Assembly: GCA_910586205.1 (NCBI GenBank)
Contig: CAJUGD010000015.1
Coordinates: 1-64,000 of the forward strand
Length of the DNA stretch: 64,000 nucleotides
Direction: 5' to 3'
From: an uncultured Lachnospiraceae bacterium
GTDB lineage: Bacteria > Bacillota > Clostridia > Lachnospirales > Lachnospiraceae
Part shown: piece by piece, positions 17,208-25,855 of the stretch
Layout: the number at the start of each line of letters is the position of its first letter
Position numbering within the stretch: the stretch's first letter is position 1
Made by a program: the position numbers and the translations under genes
Notes under the pieces: model-generated
What the model saw: only the letters and a program-made list of their open reading frames with translations
The model's database searches: none
Told to the model about the DNA's origin: nothing

Positions 17208-18401
17208 ATGAAAACAGTGGGAAATCATAGGAAAAAACGTTTATGTGTGGTCACTGCCACAAGGGCAGAGTATGGCTTGCTGAAGCCGCTGATAAGCAGA
17301 CTGTCAGAATCTTTGCTTTTTGAGGTAAAGGTCGTTGTCACGGGCATGCATCTTTCGCCGGAGTTCGGTTTGACTTACCAGGAGATCGAACAGGATAATA
17401 TTCCAATCCATAAGAGGGTTGAGATTCTATTCAGCGGAGATACGCCGTCTGCGGTTTCTAAAAGCATGGGTATGGCGTTCATCGGGTTTGCGGATTATTT
17501 CTCAGAAAATCTGTTTGACGGTGTGATTCTGTTAGGAGACCGATATGAAACTCTGGCAGTGGCGTGTACCGCAGCCAACCAGCAGATCCCAATTATTCAT
17601 ATCCATGGAGGAGAAGTCACAGAAGGGGCAGTGGATGAAGGGTTTCGCCATGCTATAACCAAATTAAGCTTCCTGCATATGGCGAGCACTGAGATTTACC
17701 GGAAAAGGATCGTCCAGATGGGGGAGGACCCGGAGCGGGTGTTTTGTGTGGGAGCTCTAGGAGTGGAAAACGTCCTGCACACCCGTTTGTTGCCAAAGGA
17801 GGATCTGGAAAGGAAGCTGGATGTTTCCCTGCCGGAAAAGTATGCATTAGTGACCTTTCATCCGGTTACGCTAGAGAAGCAGAGTGCAAAAGCACAAATT
17901 CATGAATTAATGGCTGCCATGGGAGAGCTTTCCCAATGGAGCTTCATTGTGACAAAGGCAAATGCAGACCAGGGTGGCCGGTTGATCAATCAGGCGATAG
18001 AGGAGTATGCCGAGAACCATGAAAATGTCCGAGTTTATTCTTCTTTGGGGTTAAGAAACTATTTAAGCGCAATGAAATACTGCAGCCTGGTTTTGGGAAA
18101 TTCTTCCAGCGGGATTTTGGAAGCTCCATCTTTCCATGTCCCAACCGTAAATATCGGAGACAGGCAAAGGGGACGGATCCGGGCGGAAAGCGTAGTGGAC
18201 TGTTTGCCTTGCAGAGAAGACATTGTCAGGGCTGTTAAAAAGGTTATATCCCCTGATTTCCAGAAAATCGTGGAGAAAGTGCAAAATCCTTATGGGGATG
18301 GGAATACCTCTGAAAAGATTGTTCGTATTTTAGAGAAGGAACTGGGCAGAAAAGAGCTGGATCTGAAGAAAAAATTTTATGATATTCCATTTGATGTATA
18401 A
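17208..18401 (+). CDS. neuC: Hydrolysing nucleotide-sugar 2-epimerase, NeuC/LegG-like, copy 1
   Basis: 397 aa of the UDP-GlcNAc 2-epimerase family, hydrolysing type. Marks: T-A-T-R-A-E-Y-G-L-L at the N-terminus, L-L-G-D-R-Y-E-T, H-I-H-G-G-E-V-T-E-G-A, and near the C-terminus N-S-S-S-G-I-L-E-A with N-I-G-D-R-Q-R-G-R. It releases a 2-epimerised free sugar, the substrate of the adjacent NeuB. In a legionaminic route the substrate would be a 2,4-diacetamido-trideoxy nucleotide sugar. The match with the minus-strand copy at 61478-62650 is strong. Confidence 0.92.
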   Translation: MKTVGNHRKKRLCVVTATRAEYGLLKPLISRLSESLLFEVKVVVTGMHLSPEFGLTYQEIEQDNIPIHKRVEILFSGDTPSAVSKSMGMAFIGFADYFSENLFDGVILLGDRYETLAVACTAANQQIPIIHIHGGEVTEGAVDEGFRHAITKLSFLHMASTEIYRKRIVQMGEDPERVFCVGALGVENVLHTRLLPKEDLERKLDVSLPEKYALVTFHPVTLEKQSAKAQIHELMAAMGELSQWSFIVTKANADQGGRLINQAIEEYAENHENVRVYSSLGLRNYLSAMKYCSLVLGNSSSGILEAPSFHVPTVNIGDRQRGRIRAESVVDCLPCREDIVRAVKKVISPDFQKIVEKVQNPYGDGNTSEKIVRILEKELGRKELDLKKKFYDIPFDV

Positions 18402-18490
18402 GAAAAGGAGCTTTTCAGAATAGGGAAGTGTTTTTTGTCTGGCAGATTAAGCGTATGGGCGAACAGGATTCCATACAGAAGGGATTTTAT

Positions 18491-19195
18491 ATGAAAGGTT
18501 TGGCAGTGATTCCGGCAAGGAGTGGCTCAAAAGGGCTTCCGGATAAAAATATCAGACCCTTTAATGGTAAACCATTAATGGCTTATACCATCGAGGCAGC
18601 TTTGGAGGCTTCTTTGTTTGATGAAGTCATGGTATCCACGGATTCGCCCTATTATGCCTCTCTGGCAAAGCGTTATGGGGCAAAGGTCCCTTTTTTACGT
18701 GGCACGGAAACTTCCAGTGATCAGGCAGGATCCTGGGAGGCGGTACGTGAGGTGCTGGAGCAGTATAAAAGGCAGGGGCGCCGGTTTGATGTGATCTGCC
18801 TGCTCCAGCCAACCTCTCCGTTAAGAACCAGCGGGGACATCGTGGCTGCTTATGCGCTATACCGGGAACGGGGAGCTTCTGCAGTGGTTTCGGTTTGTGA
18901 GTCGGATCATCCTCCGTCCTGGTATCATACGCTGCCAGAGGATGGATGCCTGGATGGCTTTATCCGAATAAAGAATAACGTACAGAGGCAGAAGGCGGGA
19001 ACCTATTACCGGATAAACGGCGCCATTTATTTGGCGGATATAAAAATGATAAGAGAGGAGCCGGTTAACCTTTATCAGAAAGGATGCTTTGCGTATAGGA
19101 TGGCACGGGAAAAGAGCATGGATATTGATACAGAGATGGATTTTTTATATGCGGAATGGATGGCTAAAGTAATTGCGGGGGGGGTATTTCACTAA
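18491..19195 (+). CDS. neuA: CMP-nonulosonate synthetase (NeuA/LegF-like), copy 1, with terminal poly-G
   Basis: 234 aa. The NTP-binding motif A-V-I-P-A-R-S-G-S-K-G-L-P-D-K-N and L-L-Q-P-T-S-P-L-R are typical of acylneuraminate cytidylyltransferases. It activates the nonulosonic acid as CMP-sugar. ATG 18491 has AGAAGGG 7 bases upstream; longer in-frame starts add no family sequence. Eight G at 19177-19184 lie four codons before the stop. With 9 G the frame would run on to a TGA at 19264-19266, ending one base before the next gene's ATG, so the tract could change both the C-terminus and coupling to the downstream gene. Confidence 0.9.
   Translation: MKGLAVIPARSGSKGLPDKNIRPFNGKPLMAYTIEAALEASLFDEVMVSTDSPYYASLAKRYGAKVPFLRGTETSSDQAGSWEAVREVLEQYKRQGRRFDVICLLQPTSPLRTSGDIVAAYALYRERGASAVVSVCESDHPPSWYHTLPEDGCLDGFIRIKNNVQRQKAGTYYRINGAIYLADIKMIREEPVNLYQKGCFAYRMAREKSMDIDTEMDFLYAEWMAKVIAGGVFH
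19177..19184 (+). repeat. Poly-G tract (8 G) at the end of neuA copy 1
   Basis: Eight G in the coding strand followed by TATTTC. A +1 change extends the protein to the TGA at 19264-19266. Confidence 0.5.
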
Positions 19196-19267
19196 ATACT
19201 GTCTGCAGATTCTCTACCCCCTATTTCCAGGCGCCCACATCTTCCTTCAGAGGGAGGTGCGCCTGAG

Positions 19268-20269
19268 ATGAAATTCCTTGTAATCGGCTTAGGGTCTATG
19301 GGAAAACGCAGGATCCGCTTGCTGAAGCAATACATAGAAGACCATAAAGATGGTTTAAGGGAGGAGTGGAACATAGCTGGGGTGGATTCCAGTCCAGACC
19401 GCCGTCAGGAGGCGGCTTTGCAGCTTCATCTGAGTACATACCAATCCATGGAGGAAGCTTTGCAGGCCGAAAAATTTGACTGTGCGGTGATAGCAAGCCC
19501 TCCTTTGTCTCATGCGGGAATCATTACCAACTGTCTGAAAAACCACCTGCATGTTTTTACGGAGCTGAATCTGGTGGAGGATGGGTATGAAAAGAACCTT
19601 TGTCTGGCAAAGCAGCAAGGGCGGGTGCTTTTTTTATCCTCCACGTTTTTGTACAGGAAGGAAATGGAGTTTATAAAGGGGCAGGTAAGACAGCAGGGAT
19701 TTAGAGGCGGCTACCATTACCACATTGGTCAGTATCTGCCCCAGTGGCATCCATGGGAACGCTATCAGGACTTTTTCGTGGGACAGAAAAAGACCAATGC
19801 CTGCCGTGAGATTTTTGCTGTGGAGCTGCCGTGGCTAGTGGATGTTTTTGGCGGGATTAAAGCTTTGCATGTGTTCCATAAAAAGGCTTCCAAGCTGGAG
19901 ATTGCATATGATGATCTCTATCAAATTCTGGTGGAGCATGACTCCGGAATTCTGGGGAGCTTAACAGTGGATGTAATATCCCCGGAAGCAAAGCGGGAGC
20001 TTGAGGTCTGGGGTGAGGAGTTTTGTATCCGATGGAAGGGAAGCCCCAAGACTTTGTACCAGTATGATAAGGAGAAAAAGGAATTTGAAGAAGTTTCTCT
20101 TTATGAAAGGGTAGAGCACAGGAAGGAGTATTCCCAATTTGTGGTGGAAAATGCTTATTATGAGGAGCTGGTGAATTTTATCGGAACTGTGGAGGGAAAG
20201 GAAGCTCCCAGATGGTCATTTGAACAGGACCGAGAAATTTTATCATGGATTGACAGAATAGAGGCATGA
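19268..20269 (+). CDS. Gfo/Idh/MocA-family oxidoreductase 1
   Basis: 333 aa. The N-terminal Rossmann fold starts F-L-V-I-G-L-G-S-M-G-K-R-R (G-x-G-x-x-G) and is followed by V-I-A-S-P-P-L-S-H. The C-terminal half is the usual alpha/beta dehydrogenase domain. NAD(P)-dependent oxidation or reduction of a sugar is expected. Such genes recur in legionaminic and pseudaminic loci, where their exact step is often unassigned. One base separates its stop from the next gene, a homologue of the same family, so the two may form a heteromeric pair or act in sequence. Confidence 0.8.
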   Translation: MKFLVIGLGSMGKRRIRLLKQYIEDHKDGLREEWNIAGVDSSPDRRQEAALQLHLSTYQSMEEALQAEKFDCAVIASPPLSHAGIITNCLKNHLHVFTELNLVEDGYEKNLCLAKQQGRVLFLSSTFLYRKEMEFIKGQVRQQGFRGGYHYHIGQYLPQWHPWERYQDFFVGQKKTNACREIFAVELPWLVDVFGGIKALHVFHKKASKLEIAYDDLYQILVEHDSGILGSLTVDVISPEAKRELEVWGEEFCIRWKGSPKTLYQYDKEKKEFEEVSLYERVEHRKEYSQFVVENAYYEELVNFIGTVEGKEAPRWSFEQDREILSWIDRIEA

Positions 20270-20270
20270 T

Positions 20271-21212
20271 ATGAAAATCTGTTTTATGGGTCTGGGGTCC
20301 ATAGCGGGCCGGCATATCCGAAACCTTCAAAGCCTGTTTCCGGGAGAGCTTCAGATTGATGTGGTCCGAAGCGGAAAAGGGAAGCCTATGGAGGAAAACC
20401 TGGCGTCCTTTATTCATCAGGTATATGATGATTATGAAAGGATAGCAGAGGATTACGATGTGGTGTTTATCACCAATCCAACACGGCTGCATTATGAGAC
20501 ACTGCAGAGGATGAACCAGAAGGGAAAGCACTTTTTTATTGAGAAACCGGTATTTGAGACGGGATATGAGGAACTGAATGCGCTGAAATTGAAAAAGGAA
20601 AGCGTCTACTATGTGGCGTGCCCGTTAAGATATACCAATGTGATCCAGTATCTGAAAAAGCATGTGGATTTTTCCAGTGTATACAGTATGCGCTGTATAT
20701 CTTCCAGCTATCTGCCCGAATGGAGGCCGGGGAGTGATTACCGTACCAGCTACAGTGCTAAAAAGGAGCTGGGAGGAGGAGTGTCACTTGACCTGATTCA
20801 TGAGTGGGATTATGTGTGTTATCTGATTGGGATGCCCCAAAGGGTAAAAAGCATCCTAACTCGTAAGTCAGGTCTGGAGATTGACAGTGATGATCTGGCG
20901 GTTTATCTTGGGGAATATGAGGATAAGATCGTGGAGATGCATCTGGATTATTTTGGCAGGGCGCCGATTCGAAAGCTGGAGCTGTTTGGCAGGGATGATA
21001 CTTTAGAGGCAGATCTTTTAAAGCAGTGCATTACTTATCAGAAAAGCGGGAAGACGGTTAGTTTTTGGGAAGAACGGGATTCATACCAAAAGAAGGAGCT
21101 GCAGCATTTTTTTCGAGTGATTCGTGGGGAAGATGTGAATGATAACCCGATTGAACAGGCGTGTGCGATGCTACGGATCGCAAGGGGAAAGGATAATATC
21201 CATATTTTATAA
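20271..21212 (+). CDS. Gfo/Idh/MocA-family oxidoreductase 2
   Basis: 313 aa, with dinucleotide-binding start C-F-M-G-L-G-S-I-A-G-R-H, then F-I-T-N-P-T-R-L-H and F-I-E-K-P-V-F, the last being the usual E-K-P motif of this superfamily. G-G-G-V-S-L-D-L-I-H-E-W-D occurs in the second domain with the likely catalytic His and Asp. Paralogous to the gene just upstream, but that protein has E-L-N in place of E-K-P, so this copy looks like the catalytically standard one and the first may differ in activity. Confidence 0.8.
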   Translation: MKICFMGLGSIAGRHIRNLQSLFPGELQIDVVRSGKGKPMEENLASFIHQVYDDYERIAEDYDVVFITNPTRLHYETLQRMNQKGKHFFIEKPVFETGYEELNALKLKKESVYYVACPLRYTNVIQYLKKHVDFSSVYSMRCISSSYLPEWRPGSDYRTSYSAKKELGGGVSLDLIHEWDYVCYLIGMPQRVKSILTRKSGLEIDSDDLAVYLGEYEDKIVEMHLDYFGRAPIRKLELFGRDDTLEADLLKQCITYQKSGKTVSFWEERDSYQKKELQHFFRVIRGEDVNDNPIEQACAMLRIARGKDNIHIL

Positions 21213-21237
21213 ACGCTTAAGGAAGGAAAGAATAAAT

Positions 21238-22074
21238 ATGAGGATCTTATTTACCATCTGCGGAAGGGCTGGTTCAAAGGGGCTTCGAAATAAGAATCTG
21301 AGGAAAATGAAGGGAGTCCCGCTGTTCTATTATACGTTGGCGTCCATCCGGATGTATATGGACGCCCATCCGGAAATGGATATTGACATTGCATTAAACA
21401 CAGACAGCCGTGAACTGGTGGATATTGTCCGGGGCCAAAGGATGGTGCCGGATATAAAAATCATAGACCGGAAGCCGGAGCTGGCAAATGATACGGCGGC
21501 TAAGGTTGGGGTAATTCGGGATACCTATCTGCAGTGTGAAAAAGAAGCCCCCTATGATGTGGTGGTGGACTTAGATATTACCTCCCCTCTGCGCAGGACA
21601 GAAGATATAGAAGCGGCTGTAGAAAAGCTTAAGTCTGATGATCGGATTGATCTCGTTTTCAGCGTAGTGGACAGCCGCAGGAGTCCGTATTTTAATATGG
21701 TAAAACAGGATGGGGATTATTACCGGAAAGTGTGCCCTTCTGGGTTTACAGCCCGTCAGCAGGCTCCCAAGGTCTATGAGCTTAATGCCAGTATTTATGC
21801 ATACAGGCCAAGGTTTTTGAATCAGGTGATCGAAAAGACCATTTTGGATTATAATTGTCAGATTGTGAAGATGCCGGATTATCTGGTTTTGGACATTGAT
21901 TCAGAGGAGGATTTTCAGAGGATGTCTTATCTGATGGATTGGTTTATAAAAGAGGATCCTGGGATTAGAAGGCTTACAGAGAATGCAGGGTATTTTAGTG
22001 AGAAAGGGGACTTATGGGATGACAGAGACGGGGCAGGGGAAGGATGCCACAGTAGACGCAGAAGCGCTTTATAA
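21238..22074 (+). CDS. Second cytidylyltransferase of the acylneuraminate type
   Basis: 278 aa; opens with I-L-F-T-I-C-G-R-A-G-S-K-G-L-R-N-K-N, the NeuA/LegF NTP-binding loop, followed by D-L-D-I-T-S-P-L-R. It is clearly distinct from the NeuA at 18491. The second copy may activate a different nonulosonate or another keto-sugar. ATG 21238 has GGAAGG 11 bases upstream; an earlier in-frame start lies inside the preceding gene. Its last 56 bases overlap the start of the acetyltransferase-like gene, which is read in another frame. Confidence 0.82.
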   Translation: MRILFTICGRAGSKGLRNKNLRKMKGVPLFYYTLASIRMYMDAHPEMDIDIALNTDSRELVDIVRGQRMVPDIKIIDRKPELANDTAAKVGVIRDTYLQCEKEAPYDVVVDLDITSPLRRTEDIEAAVEKLKSDDRIDLVFSVVDSRRSPYFNMVKQDGDYYRKVCPSGFTARQQAPKVYELNASIYAYRPRFLNQVIEKTILDYNCQIVKMPDYLVLDIDSEEDFQRMSYLMDWFIKEDPGIRRLTENAGYFSEKGDLWDDRDGAGEGCHSRRRSAL

Positions 22075-22715
22075 GTTGGTAAAGCGGCAATTAGAAAACT
22101 TTTGGGAGATTGAAACCGACAATAGGGAATTTATGATAGAGATGATTCACAAAGCTCTTGAGAAATTAAATAGAAGTTTCAGCGTCTCAAAAAATAAATA
22201 TTACCAGAAAAATGGGTTTTCACCTTATAATTCGGTGCAGTATTCGGTATTTTTGTATTATCTGTCAAATCTGGCCGGAAAAGCTATGGGGGGGGGGTAA
22301 AATAGCAGATCAGATTTATTATCTGAATAAAATCATGAATGGTGTAGATTGGTATTGGGCAATCGAGCTTCCGGAACATTTCTTGGCAGAACATCCAGTG
22401 GGAACAGTTTTAGGACGAGCTGAGTATGGAGATTATTTTTGTGTGTATCAGGGAGTTACTGTGGGAGGAAACTGGAAACAGGGGGAGATCTATTATCCTA
22501 AAATAGGAAACCATGTCACCTGTTATGCCAATACATCCATTATCGGAAGATGTGAAATCGGAGACTATGTAGTTATTTCAGCAAATTCCTTTTTGAAAGA
22601 TGTCCAGATACCAGATGGCTCCCTTGTGTTTGGATCCAGCCCGAGGCTGGTCGTAAAGAATTATGGAAAAAGCCGTATATGGGGATATTTTTCTGAGTGC
22701 TGGGAGGTAGAATAA
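22019..22715 (+). pseudogene. Serine-acetyltransferase-like (CysE-type) gene, frameshifted at a poly-G tract (phase-off)
   Basis: The N-terminal part reads from ATG 22019 in one frame and stops at 22300 just after Gly-Gly-Gly; the rest continues in another frame (I-A-D-Q-I-Y-Y-L to the stop at 22715). The join is a run of ten G at 22288-22297. Nine G would give one unbroken protein of about 231 aa (697 bases minus 1 is divisible by 3). The second half has the left-handed beta-helix of CysE-like acetyltransferases: H-P-V-G-T-V-L-G-R-A, Q-G-V-T-V-G-G, I-G-N-H-V. It would acetylate a sugar hydroxyl or amine. An assembly or sequencing error is possible, but the location in a homopolymer cluster suggests a switch. 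Confidence 0.75.
22288..22297 (+). repeat. Poly-G tract (10 G) that breaks the acetyltransferase-like gene
   Basis: Ten G followed by TAAAAT. With ten G the frame hits TAA directly after the tract; with nine the reading frame continues for another 139 codons. Confidence 0.65.
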
Positions 22716-22717
22716 AA

Positions 22718-23709
22718 TTGGAAAACAAAAAGTTATTTATCGCAATGTATCACTATGTGAGGGATTTAAACAACAGCCGTTATCCAGCGATCAAAGGCTT
22801 GGACTACTCTTTGTTCAAGAAGCAAATTGAATTCTTTGAACAGAACTTCCATGTAGTTACCATGGAGCAGGTTTTGGAATTTTTGTTCGGGGGGGGTATT
22901 TGCCGGAAAAAGCATTGCTCCTGACTTTTGACGATGGTTATCTAGATCACTACTCTTATGTCCTTCCCGTGTTAAAAGCCCATCAGATGCAGGGCTCTTT
23001 TTTTATGCCCGGAAAAACTTTTGCAGAGGATACTTTGCTGGATGTAAATAAAATCCACTTTATCTTAGCATCTGCAAAAGAGTCGGAGCTTTTGGAGGAA
23101 TTGTATCGGGAAATGGATCATTACCGAGGAGAGGAATATTCTTTCCCTTCTAACCGTGAGCTTTTTCAGGAGTATGGAAAGTCCAGCCGGTTTGACACGG
23201 CAGAGACGGTCTTTATCAAAAGGATGCTTCAGACTGTGCTGCCAGAGAGGTTGAGAGCAGACATAGCATCCAACCTGTTTGAAAGGTTTGTGGGGATGGA
23301 GGAGAGAGCGTTTAGCCGGGAACTTTACATGAATCGGGATCAGATCCGCATGATGAAAATGGCGGGCATGTATATAGGCCTTCATGGTTATGACCATTAC
23401 TGGCTGGCTAGTCTCCCTAGTGCAGAAATGAAAGAAGACGTGGAGAAAGCGCTGGATGTGCTGGATGAATGGATTGACCGGAAGGCATGGGTGATGAATT
23501 ATCCCTATGGAAATACCAGTCAGGAGGTGATTCAGTATATCGCGGAGCGCGGCTGCATCTTGGGGCTGACTACGGAGGTGAGGGCAGCATGCCTTGGGGC
23601 AGATGACCCGTATCGAATCCCTAGATTGGACTGTAATGATTTTCCGCCGAAAAGCAGCCATTATTATGAGTTTCTGTCTGCATTTTCCGGAAGGGAAGGA
23701 GGGGTATGA
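22718..23709 (+). pseudogene. Polysaccharide deacetylase (NodB-type), frameshifted at a poly-G tract (phase-off)
   Basis: Begins at TTG 22718 (GGGAGG 9 bases upstream) with A-M-Y-H-Y-V-R-D-L, a normal start for membrane-less NodB-like deacetylases. It breaks at eight G (22889-22896) and would continue in another frame with A-L-L-L-T-F-D-D-G-Y, the NodB metal-binding motif (Asp-Asp). The rest shows G-L-H-G-Y-D-H and N-Y-P-Y-G-N. Nine G would give a full 330-aa enzyme. In the present state only about 68 codons are read before a TGA. The gene would remove N-acetyl groups from a sugar. It is coupled by ATGA to the following gene. Confidence 0.78.
22889..22896 (+). repeat. Poly-G tract (8 G) that breaks the deacetylase gene
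   Basis: Eight G followed by TATTTG inside a deacetylase reading frame; adding one G restores the frame through the NodB motif. Confidence 0.65.
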
Positions 23710-24728
23710 AGAACAGGGAAAATCAGTTTGACAGGCTGTATGAGATCCGCCTTGCAGGCCTCCATGAGATCCCAAGGATTATGCAGTTTATTAAAGAAAA
23801 CTGGAGTGAAAACCATATTTTAGGGCGGGATAAGGCCTGCTTTCTGTATGAGTATTGTGACCGCAGCCAAGTTCATATGGTAGTGGCATACAGGAGAAAA
23901 ACAGGGGAGCTGGAAGGGTTTCTTGGCTTCGTATGTGCTTCCTACGGGGAAAAGGACCGGGATCTTTGGGGGAGTATGTGGAAAGTGCGGGAAGGCAATC
24001 AGATGATGCTTGGAGCAGAGCTTATCCGGCGCCTGCCTCAACTTGTGTCTCATCGTGCATACCTTTCACCAGGGATCAACCTAAACACCACTGGCGTCAT
24101 GATGAAGGGACTTAGACAGTATGTTGACCGGATGCGCCATTGGTATGTATTGGGAAACAGCCCTGTCTTCCGGATTGCCAGGATCCAGGAAAGAAAAGAG
24201 CAGGAACCTGTACAAGATTCATGCCAGATTCAACAAATCAGGGAGCATGAGGAGCTGGAAAAAAATTTTGACTTTAACAGGTTTCGAGCACATGTCCCTT
24301 TTAAGGATGCAGAGTATATCCGGCGGAGATTCTTTTTTCATCCTGTTTTTCAGTACCAGGTATGGGGAATTGGGACAGGAGATGCCATAGATGCATTTTT
24401 TGTTACAAAAGAGGTGCAAGCTAACGGCGCAAAAGCACTGCGCATTGTGGATTATGTGGGGGAGAAAAGGAAGATCCGGGGAATTGGGGCATGGGTGAGG
24501 GAAAGCATCCGTAAGCTTGGCTATGAATATGTTGATTTTTATGAGTATGGTTTTAATGGGGACGACATAAGGATGGCTGGTTTTGTTGAGAGGGAGCTTG
24601 GAGACAAGAATATTATTCCTAATTATTTTTCTCCATTTGAACAGAAAAATGTGGAGATATGGTTTCATGCACCAGATGCCTCTGTAACCATATGCAAAGC
24701 AGACGGGGATCAGGACAGGCCAAATTAA
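23706..24728 (+). CDS. GNAT-like acyltransferase of unknown substrate
   Basis: 340 aa, no signal peptide. Two halves each look like a GNAT-type fold: the first has I-P-R-I-M-Q-F-I-K-E-N-W and E-G-F-L-G-F-V; the second has an acyl-CoA-binding-like K-I-R-G-I-G-A-W-V-R-E-S-I. I recognise no named family with confidence. It lies immediately before an acyl carrier protein, so it may use an acyl-ACP or acyl-CoA to decorate a sugar amine. It starts at ATGA overlapping the deacetylase stop, and may therefore depend on that gene's phase state for translation. Confidence 0.55.
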   Translation: MKNRENQFDRLYEIRLAGLHEIPRIMQFIKENWSENHILGRDKACFLYEYCDRSQVHMVVAYRRKTGELEGFLGFVCASYGEKDRDLWGSMWKVREGNQMMLGAELIRRLPQLVSHRAYLSPGINLNTTGVMMKGLRQYVDRMRHWYVLGNSPVFRIARIQERKEQEPVQDSCQIQQIREHEELEKNFDFNRFRAHVPFKDAEYIRRRFFFHPVFQYQVWGIGTGDAIDAFFVTKEVQANGAKALRIVDYVGEKRKIRGIGAWVRESIRKLGYEYVDFYEYGFNGDDIRMAGFVERELGDKNIIPNYFSPFEQKNVEIWFHAPDASVTICKADGDQDRPN

Positions 24729-24760
24729 AGGAAAACAGAATAGACTAGGAGGAGTTTTCT

Positions 24761-25000
24761 ATGGATAACAGAAAAAAGTATCAGGAAGTGTTTCAGAACG
24801 TTTTTGGAGTGGATGAGACGGATTTAAATGAAGATTTCACATCGGATCAGGTAGCAGGATGGGATTCCGTAACCCAAATGACCTTGATCACAGAGCTGGA
24901 GGATGCGTTTGGGATAATGATGGATACAGATGACATCTTTGAGTTCCGTTCATACCACAACGGGATGAGGATTTTAAAAAAATATCAAGTGGAGATTTAG
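24761..25000 (+). CDS. Acyl carrier protein
   Basis: 79 aa, acidic and helical. The phosphopantetheine site is W-D-S-V-T-Q-M, with Ser as attachment residue, followed by helix III residues D-T-D-D-I-F-E-F. AGGAGG upstream gives strong translation. It is separate from any fatty acid operon and sits with an acyl-activating enzyme (29024), SDRs and LuxE/LuxC, so it is likely a dedicated carrier for an acyl group used in glycan modification. Confidence 0.92.
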   Translation: MDNRKKYQEVFQNVFGVDETDLNEDFTSDQVAGWDSVTQMTLITELEDAFGIMMDTDDIFEFRSYHNGMRILKKYQVEI

Positions 25001-25003
25001 GGG

Positions 25004-25759
25004 ATGGTTCGGCTGCTGGAGAAAAAGGTCTGTTTAGTGACCGGAGCGTCGAGGGGAATTGGAAAGGGGATTGCAGAGCATTTTGCCAAGGAAGGAGCCG
25101 TGGTGTATGCGAATGCCAGGAAGCCGGGAAGCATAGATGAGTGGTGCCGGGAAGTGGCTTTCCGGTACAAAACCAGAGCTGTGCCGGTTTATTTTGATGT
25201 GACGGCTCAGGATCTTATGAAGAAAGCAATGGCTTTCATCTGTTCTGAGGAGGGCTGCCTGGATGTTCTTGTTAATAATGCAGGGATTACAAAGAATGAG
25301 TTGATCGGTATGATTCGTCAGGAGACATTACAGGAGTTGTATGAAACCAATGTATTTGCTGTGATTCATGCTCTCCAATATGCTGCCAGGATTATGAGGA
25401 GAAAAAGGTCTGGATCGATTATTAATCTTTCTTCTATTATCGGAGTTAGAGGAAACCGGGGGGAAACAGCTTATTCCGGAACCAAGGGAGCTGTAATCTC
25501 GATAACAAAATCAGCGGCAAAGGAGCTTGCCCCTTATCAGATACGGGTGAATGCGGTTGCCCCAGGCATGACTGATACGGATATGTTTATGGAAGCGGCA
25601 AAGACCAAGGAAAATGTGGAACAAAACCTTGCGCAGATTGGTTTTGGAAGGTTGGCAACTCCGGATGATGTAGCGGAAGCATGTGTGTTCCTGGCCAGTG
25701 ACCGATCTTCCTTTATAACAGGGCAGATTCTTGGGGTGGACGGCGGGACAATTTTGTGA
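25004..25759 (+). CDS. FabG-like short-chain dehydrogenase/reductase 1
   Basis: 251 aa classical SDR: V-T-G-A-S-R-G-I-G cofactor loop, N-N-A-G, catalytic Ser in N-L-S-S-I-I-G, Y-S-G-T-K-G (Tyr-x-x-x-Lys) and the C-terminal G-Q-I-L-G-V-D-G-G. The resemblance to 3-oxoacyl-ACP reductase and the 3-base gap from the ACP gene suggest a beta-keto reduction on the carrier-bound acyl chain; sugar ketone reduction (PtmA-like) is the alternative. A close homologue follows at 28225, giving two reductases in one module. Confidence 0.87.
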   Translation: MVRLLEKKVCLVTGASRGIGKGIAEHFAKEGAVVYANARKPGSIDEWCREVAFRYKTRAVPVYFDVTAQDLMKKAMAFICSEEGCLDVLVNNAGITKNELIGMIRQETLQELYETNVFAVIHALQYAARIMRRKRSGSIINLSSIIGVRGNRGETAYSGTKGAVISITKSAAKELAPYQIRVNAVAPGMTDTDMFMEAAKTKENVEQNLAQIGFGRLATPDDVAEACVFLASDRSSFITGQILGVDGGTIL

Positions 25760-25855
25760 TGATGGACTTACTGCCATTTGCAAATGCAGTTTTTGCAAGA
25801 GCCATATGGCAATGCATTCGGGTGTGGATGAATAGCATTTGAGAGGACAGAGGAA

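Noticed and set aside
23065..23775. Long open frame on the minus strand opposite the deacetylase gene
   Set aside because: It is antisense to a gene with clear NodB motifs, lacks a ribosome site and shows no recognisable family sequence.
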